From positions 1 through 8,276 of the forward strand of contig UQHR01000053.1 of assembly GCA_900540905.1 (NCBI GenBank): a DNA stretch of 8,276 nucleotides, given 5' to 3'. This DNA comes from an uncultured Collinsella sp. (GTDB lineage Bacteria > Actinomycetota > Coriobacteriia > Coriobacteriales > Coriobacteriaceae). The position numbers were made by a program, and so were the translations under genes. The notes beneath the pieces are model-generated. The model was not told the origin of the DNA, did no database searches, and saw only the letters and a program-made list of their open reading frames with translations. Positions 1 through 5,478 of the stretch are shown piece after piece; the first letter of the stretch is position 1; each line of letters opens with the position of its first letter.

Positions 1-1
1 G

Positions 2-55
2 GTCACCAAGCACAACCTCAAGTACCGCCGCTACTACCACCAGTTCGACTACTAA
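2..55 (+). CDS. C-terminal end of an unidentified protein (partial)
   Basis: Reading from base 2, 17 sense codons run to a TAA stop at 53-55, giving a tail that ends KYRRYYHQFDY. The fragment is basic and unusually rich in tyrosine and histidine. It is too short for me to assign a family. Support that it is a real gene end comes from the strong intrinsic terminator about 54 bases downstream on the same strand and the C-rich third positions typical of this genome. The start lies outside the window. It converges on the leftward operon that ends at 495. Confidence 0.55.
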   Translation, partial: VTKHNLKYRRYYHQFDY

Positions 56-108
56 GAGCTGGCCGCAGGGCCGATATCTTGGCTGGTTGATATCTCGACC
101 CTACACAA

Positions 109-139
109 GGGCGTCCGCATTCGCGCGGGCGCCCTTTTT
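109..139 (+). terminator. Intrinsic terminator of the upstream + strand gene
   Basis: A 10-bp stem with one G-U pair is formed by 109-118 (GGGCGTCCGC) and 125-134 (GCGGGCGCCC). It has a 6-base loop and is followed at once by TTTTT at 135-139. This is a textbook Rho-independent terminator and closes the gene ending at 55. Confidence 0.9.
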
Positions 140-167
140 GCGTTGCCGTCGGCGCAGGGTGTCCTCG

Positions 168-260
168 GCGGAAATCTCATCCCGGAATTTCGGCTCAGAG
201 TGGGATGCGGTTTCCGGATGCGTCCCATTCTGAAGCCCCGAAACGGGACGCGCTTTCCGC
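168..260. repeat. Long imperfect inverted repeat (93 bases)
   Basis: Bases 168-208 and 220-260 are near mirror complements about a centre at 214. The outer paired blocks are GCGGAAA (168-174) with TTTCCGC (254-260), and CCCG (181-184) with CGGG (244-247). The inner block TCAGAGTGGGATGC (195-208) pairs with GCGTCCCATTCTGA (220-233) over 14 bp including two G-U pairs. A middle block, TTTCGG (188-193) with CCGAAA (238-243), pairs after a three-base shift. As RNA or extruded DNA this would be a long bulged hairpin with an 11-base loop. Confidence 0.8.
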
Positions 261-274
261 TTGGGGTCCGATCC

Positions 275-320
275 GGAAAGCTCATCCCGTTCCGAGCATC
301 AAATCCGGGACATGCTTTCC
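275..320. repeat. Second inverted pair of the repeat array
   Basis: GGAAAGC (275-281) pairs with GCTTTCC (314-320), and TCCCG (285-289) pairs with CGGGA (306-310). Three mismatches lie between these blocks and the loop is 16 bases. It is the same arrangement as the larger palindrome beside it. The right arm could instead pair with the next minus unit at 338-351. Confidence 0.7.
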
Positions 321-410
321 GCGCTCCGCCCCTTGCAGAAAGCGCGTCTCCTTCCAAACACAAATCTTGCGGTACAGCTTCTGCAAAGACGCGAAGTGGC
401 CGCTGACAGC

Positions 411-447
411 AAAGAGGGGCTGCCGAGACAATGCCCGACGGCCCCTC
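411..447 (-). terminator. Intrinsic terminator of the MMPL/heptad-repeat operon
   Basis: Read on the minus strand, GAGGGGC (447-441) pairs with GCCCCTC (420-414). An inner GTCG/CGGC block extends the stem after one mismatch, to about 12 positions with a 10-base loop. A short TTT tract follows at 413-411. It lies about 48 bases past the TAG stop at 495-497, the right distance for an operon end. The T tract is short, so termination may be incomplete. Confidence 0.7.
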
Positions 448-494
448 CCCTCATAACTTGCTATCGATGCCAATCGCCACAAGGGCGCGGCTGC

Positions 495-2924
495 CTACTT
501 GCTGATCGCGCCCGTCATATAGATAAACTGCACGCGATTTATATGTCCGCCCTGCTCGCCGTTGACAAAGTCCGTCGGCGTAAAGCCGGGGTTGAGCATT
601 TCCTCGATCTTGTCCTTAACGGTGTCGATGACCTGAGTATCGAGATTGCTCGTTCGGTCGGTAAGCTCCTGCATGCCGTTGCCGAGCTCGGATGCGCCGC
701 TGGCAAGCGTACCTGCACCCGAGGAGAGAAGATTCATGCCGCTAGCAAGGCTAGCAGCACCTGTCTTGAGCTGCGCCGCACCGTTGTTGAGCTGTGATGC
801 GCCGTTGGCAAGCGCGGGCGTGGCACCGTTGAGCTGCTGTGTGCCCGCAGCAAGCTGGTCGGTGCCCGCGGCAAGAGCCGCGGCGCCATCGCTCAGCTGA
901 CCCGCGCCCGTTGCTGCAGAGCCAACACCGGCGACAAGACCGGGGTTCACGGCCGTGGGGTTTGCCGGGTTGATCGCGCTGTTCATATAGGCGATGGCTC
1001 CGGCCAGGCTCAGCTGTTGGCCATCCTGGACAGTGGTGTAGCCCTGAATGGCGCTATCGAGCGCGGTGACGGCACCCTGGGCGCCGCCCTGGGCGCCGGC
1101 CGCCTGGGCCAAAGTCGTAACCTGATCGGTAAGCGTGCCAAACATGGACTCGGCACCCTTAAGGCCCTGCGACACCTGCGTGTTAAGACCCTGCGCGCCC
1201 GCAACGGCATTGGATGCAGAATCGAGAAGCGCGGTAAGACCCGTCGCATCGGCGCTCGATGCCGCCGTGGCGGCGGCACCCGCGCTGGTAGCAGCACTGC
1301 CGGCACTTGCGGTGGCGGCATCCAGCTGTGCCGTAGCCTCGCTTAGCTTGGCTGCCGCAGCCTTGGCGGAGTCGAGATCGGCCGCGTTATCCAGCGCGTC
1401 CTGAGCATCGGCGACCGCCGCCTTGGCAGCGGCAATAGATGCAACGGTGCTCTCGGCGCCAGCCTTTGCGCTCTCGGCGTCAGCCTTTGCCGCATCGTTG
1501 CCCATGGCGCTTGCGGCCTGCTTTGCCCCGCCGAGCGCCTGCTGTGCACCGGCAAGGTACTGCCCCTCGCCGCTGAGCGCCGCCGTAAGACCCTGCGGCC
1601 CGTACAGCGCGCTGTAGGCGTTGCCCGACGTAGCGGTCACGGCGTCCTGGGCCGCCTTGGCCGCAGCCTGCGCCTTGGCAAGGTTTGCCTCCTGAGCCTG
1701 CTTGCCCAGCGTCAGCGCGTCGACGTACGTATCGGACCCAGCGGCAATTCCACTTATGCCGCCCGAGATCTGCTGTGCGCTCCCCTGCAGCTTGGAAAGG
1801 CCCGCCGAAAGATCGGACGCACCGCCCTTAAGCTGCACGGCACCGGCATTAACCCCCTCGGCACCGGCATTAAGGTTGCTCACGCCTTCGACCAGCGTGG
1901 GGACCTGCGCGTTGAGCTGACTCGTACCCGCCGCGAGCGCAGCGGCGCCACTGGACAGCGTGCCGGCACCGGTATTGGCCGTGGCAAGCGAGGCCGCGAG
2001 CGTCTTGACACCGTCGGCAACCTGGCCAGCACCGCTATTGGCCGTAGCAATACCGTTGGAGAGCTCCACGAGCTGGCTCGTATCCATGCTGCTCGAGTCC
2101 ACATCGATGGCAAGATTCAGCGGCACGCCGACAATCTGCCAGCCATCAAACTCAAAATCCTCAACATCGGTCGTAATGGTGTAGTCTCCGGTGCTGCCGG
2201 GAATCACCATGTAGGTAAGCTGCGTGTTGGAGCCGTTGGCAGCAACCGTGGCGCCCTCAGCCTCAATATCGTGTGCCTCGGCATCCTTAAGCTGACCGGT
2301 AATCTGAACCAGGTAGTTATCGGCATAATCGCCACCGGTATAGTCGTCATTCTTTTCGACCTTGAGCTTCATGGTGAGCTTGCCGCTCTTGCCCGCCAAA
2401 TCCTTGGCGTCGATATCGCGGCCATCGAGCTGGTATGCCACGGTGACGTTCCACGGCATCTGAGTGTCCTTGTCCAGATCGCCCTGGTAGACAAAGTCCT
2501 GCACTCCCTGGCCCGTAACGGCAACCGACCCGCTGTCGTCCGTTAGTTTTTGAGTCGTCGATAGGTTGGTCACTTTGTTATAGGTGCCGGCATCGTCGAT
2601 CTTGACGCCCTTATTGGCCTCGAAGCTATTGACCACGTAAACACCCGTGCGATTGCCGTCGGCATCGGTTTTGACGTATACGACCTGGTTTTTCTTATAT
2701 CCCGGCGTGCTGTTATCGGAGTCCGTCGCCATCTGTTCACTCGTAGCCGAGGCAGCGCTCGTCGACCCTACGCCGTCGGCGAACACAACGGCACCGGGAA
2801 CGGTAAGGGCCACGGTCAGACCGGCGGCAAGAGCGAGCGCAGCGATGCGCTTATGGGGACGACGTACAAGATCGCGTTGGGCTTTGAGCTCTTTCGAAGC
2901 GGTATCAGTGGTATGGGTATGCAT
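495..2924 (-). CDS. Secreted YhgE/Pip-like xxxLxxG heptad-repeat protein
   Basis: An 809-residue exported protein. Residues 1-25 are basic (RRPHKR at 21-26). A hydrophobic stretch at 27-49 ends in VVFA, a likely signal peptidase site. Residues 75-275 look beta-rich. Two arrays of xxxLxxG heptads (about 286-397 and 665-755) flank an alanine-rich, probably coiled-coil segment at 408-560. The heptads match the type found in YhgE and phage infection protein (Pip) relatives. Those proteins usually also carry a C-terminal membrane domain, which is absent here: the protein ends in a short polar tail. The ATG at 2924 is chosen because GGAAGGA sits 8 bases upstream; the frame stays open further upstream, but only inside the preceding gene. 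It follows the MMPL gene by 32 bases, so the two are probably co-transcribed and cooperate at the envelope. Family assignment is by repeat pattern; the function is unknown. Confidence 0.8.
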   Translation of the reverse strand: MHTHTTDTASKELKAQRDLVRRPHKRIAALALAAGLTVALTVPGAVVFADGVGSTSAASATSEQMATDSDNSTPGYKKNQVVYVKTDADGNRTGVYVVNSFEANKGVKIDDAGTYNKVTNLSTTQKLTDDSGSVAVTGQGVQDFVYQGDLDKDTQMPWNVTVAYQLDGRDIDAKDLAGKSGKLTMKLKVEKNDDYTGGDYADNYLVQITGQLKDAEAHDIEAEGATVAANGSNTQLTYMVIPGSTGDYTITTDVEDFEFDGWQIVGVPLNLAIDVDSSSMDTSQLVELSNGIATANSGAGQVADGVKTLAASLATANTGAGTLSSGAAALAAGTSQLNAQVPTLVEGVSNLNAGAEGVNAGAVQLKGGASDLSAGLSKLQGSAQQISGGISGIAAGSDTYVDALTLGKQAQEANLAKAQAAAKAAQDAVTATSGNAYSALYGPQGLTAALSGEGQYLAGAQQALGGAKQAASAMGNDAAKADAESAKAGAESTVASIAAAKAAVADAQDALDNAADLDSAKAAAAKLSEATAQLDAATASAGSAATSAGAAATAASSADATGLTALLDSASNAVAGAQGLNTQVSQGLKGAESMFGTLTDQVTTLAQAAGAQGGAQGAVTALDSAIQGYTTVQDGQQLSLAGAIAYMNSAINPANPTAVNPGLVAGVGSAATGAGQLSDGAAALAAGTDQLAAGTQQLNGATPALANGASQLNNGAAQLKTGAASLASGMNLLSSGAGTLASGASELGNGMQELTDRTSNLDTQVIDTVKDKIEEMLNPGFTPTDFVNGEQGGHINRVQFIYMTGAISK
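660..932 (-). repeat. C-terminal xxxLxxG heptad array (residues about 665-755)
   Basis: About thirteen tandem heptads carry Leu at position 4 and Gly at position 7, for example GAAALAAGTDQLAAG and GASQLNNGAAQLKTG. The DNA is repetitive in step, with recurrent minus-strand codons for GA and QL. It closely parallels the array at 1734-2069. Confidence 0.8.
1734..2069 (-). repeat. N-terminal xxxLxxG heptad array (residues about 286-397)
   Basis: Heptads of the same type run from LSNG to SGIAAG, with a degenerate section around NAQVPTLVEG. The stretch GAAALAAGTSQLNA is nearly identical to GAAALAAGTDQLAA in the second array, which suggests an internal duplication. Confidence 0.75.
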
Positions 2925-2932
2925 TGCGGTAT

Positions 2933-2939
2933 TCCTTCC
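2933..2939 (-). promoter_or_regulatory. Ribosome-binding site of the heptad-repeat gene
   Basis: On the minus strand GGAAGGA (2939-2933) lies 8 bases before the ATG at 2924-2922. It decides the start, since the frame extends upstream into the preceding gene without a comparable site. Confidence 0.8.
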
Positions 2940-2956
2940 AACTGCTTTGTAAAACG

Positions 2957-5083
2957 TTACTGAGCGGAGCCGTCCGCAGCCGATGCCTCGGTGGTATCCG
3001 AAACCGGATCCTGGGCATCCTTGGGCAAAAAATGAGCTTTGAGCGTGGTCTTGCCGATGAGGCCATCGAGCACATACAGGAAACCCGGCAGCGCAAAGAG
3101 TACGGCGACTAGGGAGATGCTCACGCCGACGCCCAGGAACCAGCCGATCTGCTTGAGCACGCCGTGGCTCGAGATCGCATGGATCAGGAAGCCACTGATC
3201 AGCAGAACCGATCCAGAGGTCAAAACAGGAATCGTGCAAGCTTCCATGGTCTCGAGTAGCGCTTCGCGCTTATGCATGGTCACGCGGTCCTCACGATAGC
3301 GGTCAGCAATCAGGATGCCGTAGTCGACGGCAACGCCCAGCTGGATGGAGCTCACAATTAAGTAGGCGAGGAAGAACTCGTGCATACCGGTGTAGAGCGG
3401 TGCAGCAAAGTTGATCCAGATCGAGGTCTCAATCACGAGCACCAAGATGATCGGCAGGCTCAGCGACTTGGTGGCCAGCAGCAAGACCGCGAACACGGCC
3501 ACGACGGCGATGAGGTCGACCTTGCCCTTATCGACGGTGATGGTGTCCTTAAGGTCGGTGGTGCTCACGCCCTCGCCGGCGAGCATTGCCTTACCCGGAT
3601 AATGTTTGTCCGCGATACAACGAATCTTCTTGACCAGCTTAAATGTACTCGGACCCTCGTAGGGCGCGGTAACCGTGAGCACCAAACGGCTGTAGTGCTC
3701 TCCCTCCACCAGATCGAGCGTGTCCTTTTCGGCCATGCCCGTGGGGATATAGGGACTCGCAACGTCAACATAGCTCTGGATGGACTTGACCTCGGGGAGC
3801 GCCTTGAGCTCATTGGAGAGTGCCTGCTCCTCGCTCACCTCTCCACGGGGAACGAGCACAACGTAGGTATCGGAGTTGCCAAAGACCTCCTTGACCTTGT
3901 CCATATCCTGACCAAGCCGCGTATCCGAACCAAAAATGTGCGAAGTGCCGTAGTAGTACGTGATATCGCTGGAGGTCGATGCCACACGCGCAGGGTAAAC
4001 CACGGCGAGGATCACGACGGCAGCGGGGATACAGACCTTGAGCACCAGACGGGCGAACTTACCCAGCGGCGGGACAAAGGGCCTGTGCTGCGATTTTTGC
4101 ACAAAGCCATCGAACTGAACGAACATCGAAGGAACAAAGGTAAAGACCGATACCAGGCTGATGGCGATACCCTTTGCAAGGGCAAGACCAAGGTCGGGGC
4201 CGATCTTAAACTGCATGGCGGCAAGCGCGATAAAGCCGATGCAGACCGTGCAACCGCTCGAAAACACGGCGACCGAGGACAGGCAGCACGACTGCACCAT
4301 GTCTTCGGCAACGCTGCCGTGGCGGCCACGCTCCTCGTTAAAGCGGTGCAGCAAAAAGACCGAGAAGTCCAGCGCGATGGCAACCTGCAAAATGGAGCCC
4401 GCAGAGTTGGTGACAAAGCTAATCTCGCCAAAGATGAGGTTGGTGCCCCAGTTGATAAACACCGAGACGCCCAGGCCCAGCAGCACCAGGATGGGTTCGG
4501 CCCAGCTGGTAGTCGTGATGACCAGAATCACGAAGATAATCGCTATGACAGCGACCGTGATAATGCTGATCTGCTGCTCGGTCGATGTGGTGGCGAGCGC
4601 GTTAGACATGGCCGAGCCCGTAATGGCGCCCTCGTCGCCCACGATATCTCGAATAGCGTCGGTTGCCTCGATCTCCTTTTCGGAATTAACCGTCACCGTA
4701 AACAGGGCGTTGTTCTTTTTGTAATAGGTCTCAACGGTGTCTTTGTCTTGCGTGGCAAGCGGCTGATCGATATCTGCCGCGTCGTCAAGCCATAGGACCT
4801 CCTCGACGCCGTCGACCTTTTTGATTTTGTCCTTGTATTTGAGCGCCTGAGCGATCGAGACATTGGGCACCATAACGCGGCAGTTGGGAATGTCACCCTC
4901 AAACTCATCACCCATGGTATTCAGAGCGACGGTCGACGCCGCTTCGTCGGGCAGATAGCTCGTAATGTCGTAGTTAACGCCTACAAACTGGCGCAGGAAC
5001 AGGCATACCAGTGCTGCCACCGCATAGAACGCGATGATGGGTTTGCGGTGCTTCACGACCCATCGAAATAGCTTCTCTTTCAA
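2957..5083 (-). CDS. MMPL/RND-family membrane transporter
   Basis: An integral membrane protein of 708 residues with the two-fold RND layout. It has one membrane helix near 15-31, a soluble domain to about 162, five helices (about 162-315), a seventh near 340-358, a second soluble domain (about 360-510), and five more helices (about 512-665). Twelve helices in all fit the family. Matching acidic positions sit in helices 4 (ALDFSVFLLHRF, Asp about 229) and 10 (AVDYGILIADRY, Asp about 577), the places of the Asp-Tyr proton-relay pairs of MmpL proteins. Helix 4 has Phe instead of Tyr. MMPL proteins export lipids, glycolipids or hydrophobic compounds using the proton gradient; the substrate here cannot be read. 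It is first in an operon with the heptad-repeat protein. The start is taken as TTG at 5083, 7 bases from GGAGG; an in-frame TTG at 5089 would be only one base from it. Confidence 0.88.
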   Translation of the reverse strand: MKEKLFRWVVKHRKPIIAFYAVAALVCLFLRQFVGVNYDITSYLPDEAASTVALNTMGDEFEGDIPNCRVMVPNVSIAQALKYKDKIKKVDGVEEVLWLDDAADIDQPLATQDKDTVETYYKKNNALFTVTVNSEKEIEATDAIRDIVGDEGAITGSAMSNALATTSTEQQISIITVAVIAIIFVILVITTTSWAEPILVLLGLGVSVFINWGTNLIFGEISFVTNSAGSILQVAIALDFSVFLLHRFNEERGRHGSVAEDMVQSCCLSSVAVFSSGCTVCIGFIALAAMQFKIGPDLGLALAKGIAISLVSVFTFVPSMFVQFDGFVQKSQHRPFVPPLGKFARLVLKVCIPAAVVILAVVYPARVASTSSDITYYYGTSHIFGSDTRLGQDMDKVKEVFGNSDTYVVLVPRGEVSEEQALSNELKALPEVKSIQSYVDVASPYIPTGMAEKDTLDLVEGEHYSRLVLTVTAPYEGPSTFKLVKKIRCIADKHYPGKAMLAGEGVSTTDLKDTITVDKGKVDLIAVVAVFAVLLLATKSLSLPIILVLVIETSIWINFAAPLYTGMHEFFLAYLIVSSIQLGVAVDYGILIADRYREDRVTMHKREALLETMEACTIPVLTSGSVLLISGFLIHAISSHGVLKQIGWFLGVGVSISLVAVLFALPGFLYVLDGLIGKTTLKAHFLPKDAQDPVSDTTEASAADGSAQ

Positions 5084-5090
5084 CCTCAAT

Positions 5091-5095
5091 CCTCC
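5091..5095 (-). promoter_or_regulatory. Ribosome-binding site deciding the TTG start of the MMPL gene
   Basis: GGAGG on the minus strand stands 7 bases before the TTG at 5083-5081 but only one base before the TTG at 5089-5087. Spacing therefore favours the inner TTG. Confidence 0.7.
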
Positions 5096-5123
5096 ATAAC
5101 GCTCAGCCTATGTTTTGCTCTTT

Positions 5124-5152
5124 GTTATATTCCACATTTGGTAGTTATACAA
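5124..5152 (-). promoter_or_regulatory. Candidate sigma-70 promoter of the MMPL operon
   Basis: On the minus strand TTGTAT (5152-5147) and TATAAC (5129-5124) are separated by exactly 17 bases. The -10 matches the consensus at five of six positions, the -35 at only three. Transcription would begin near 5117, leaving a leader of about 34 bases. This AT-rich patch stands out from its surroundings. An imperfect palindrome, TACACATGTTGTA, spans the -35 and could be an operator. Confidence 0.5.
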
Positions 5153-5245
5153 CATGTGTAGGATAAAGGCGCCATAAAGATATGCGATTGACGCGGTCCC
5201 GGAGCCAAAACAGCCGCTGCAGAAGCAGTTCGGAAAAGGTCCTCA

Positions 5246-5294
5246 GCGGAAACTGCATCCCAGTTTTTAGACGAAAAACGGGATATGGTTTCTG
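5246..5294. repeat. Second locus of the palindromic repeat family
   Basis: GCGGAAACTGCATCCC (5246-5261) and CGGGATATGGTTTCTG (5279-5294) are a minus and a plus copy of the unit seen at 168-351. They are joined by GTTTTT and AAAAAC arms. The whole can fold into one hairpin with paired blocks GTTTTT/AAAAAC, CCC/GGG and GAAAC/GTTTC. It lies between the divergent promoters and no gene crosses it convincingly. Confidence 0.7.
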
Positions 5295-5397
5295 GTTGGC
5301 CTAGATAATCGTCAGATTTAGCTGAGCGTCTGCCCCTATGTTTCCAAATGAATACAGTGTGAGCTGCGGACAAGGATTTTCCCCGCAAGCACTCTAG

Positions 5398-5403
5398 TAT
5401 GCT
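5398..5403 (+). promoter_or_regulatory. Candidate -10 element for hisZG
   Basis: TATGCT (four of six matches to TATAAT) lies 75 bases before the start codon, directly ahead of the leader hairpin. No good -35 is visible at the usual distance, so the promoter is weak, activated, or elsewhere in 5300-5400. Confidence 0.3.
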
Positions 5404-5411
5404 AAAGTACC

Positions 5412-5443
5412 CAAAAGACCGGCGGAGCTATGCCGGTCGTTTG
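5412..5443 (+). promoter_or_regulatory. Leader hairpin upstream of hisZG
   Basis: A perfect 7-bp stem, GACCGGC (5417-5423) with GCCGGTC (5432-5438), has an 8-base loop. It is flanked by CAAAA and GTTTG, which can extend the stem past a one-base bulge. The tail GTTTGTTC is only partly T-rich, so it could be a weak attenuator, an mRNA-stabilising 5' hairpin, or the 3' end of a short transcript. No T-box sequence or run of histidine codons accompanies it. Confidence 0.5.
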
Positions 5444-5463
5444 TTCTGTATGCAACACAGCAT

Positions 5464-5470
5464 GAGGAGG
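5464..5470 (+). promoter_or_regulatory. Ribosome-binding site of hisZG
   Basis: GAGGAGG lies 8 bases before the ATG at 5479, a strong Shine-Dalgarno match that fixes the start. Confidence 0.85.
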
Positions 5471-5478
5471 CTCACCAG

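Larger units (their letters stand above)
168..351. repeat. Array of short palindromic repeats in alternating orientation
   Basis: About seven imperfect copies of a unit close to CGGGAYGCGCTTTCCG lie here, switching strand from one to the next. They sit at 168-184 (minus), 202-216 (plus), 213-226 (minus, shortened), 244-260 (plus), 273-289 (minus), 306-321 (plus) and 338-351 (minus, weaker). Ends are roughly 30 bases apart apart from one overlapping pair. The invariant parts are GGGA at one end and TTTCC at the other, with a variable middle. Neighbouring units can pair into hairpins. No convincing gene is present: the open frames crossing the array are produced by the GC-rich repeats and have no ribosome-binding site. 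The layout resembles REP/BIME elements, but the family is not one I recognise. A related pair lies at 5246-5294. Confidence 0.8.

Noticed and set aside
73..94. Two GATATC sites that could pair with a 10-base loop
   Set aside because: Each is itself a 6-base palindrome; the stem is short and AT-rich and lies just before a much stronger terminator.
168..351. CRISPR array
   Set aside because: Units alternate in orientation, vary in sequence, and some overlap; there are no uniform direct repeats with unique spacers and no cas genes.
143..797. Overlapping open frames across the repeat array and the end of the heptad-repeat gene
   Set aside because: They are made of the repeat sequence itself in several frames on both strands, lack Shine-Dalgarno sites, and one crosses the leftward terminator into an antisense position.
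2925..3239. N-terminal extension of the heptad-repeat protein by 105 residues
   Set aside because: It lies entirely within the preceding MMPL gene in another frame, would bury the signal peptide, and the ATG at 2924 has a good ribosome-binding site.
3380..4795. A 471-codon open frame on the + strand opposite the MMPL gene
   Set aside because: It is highly charged, antisense to a clear 12-helix transporter, and has no recognisable domain or ribosome-binding site.
5086..5097. A three-codon frame (ATG GAG GAT TGA) overlapping the MMPL ribosome-binding site
   Set aside because: It is a by-product of the Shine-Dalgarno sequence, has no upstream ribosome-binding site of its own and is too short to support as a leader.
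5300..5478. Histidine T-box riboswitch or His-rich attenuator peptide ahead of hisZG
   Set aside because: No T-box core sequence, no specifier-loop structure and no run of histidine codons; the only mini-frame has a single His codon.
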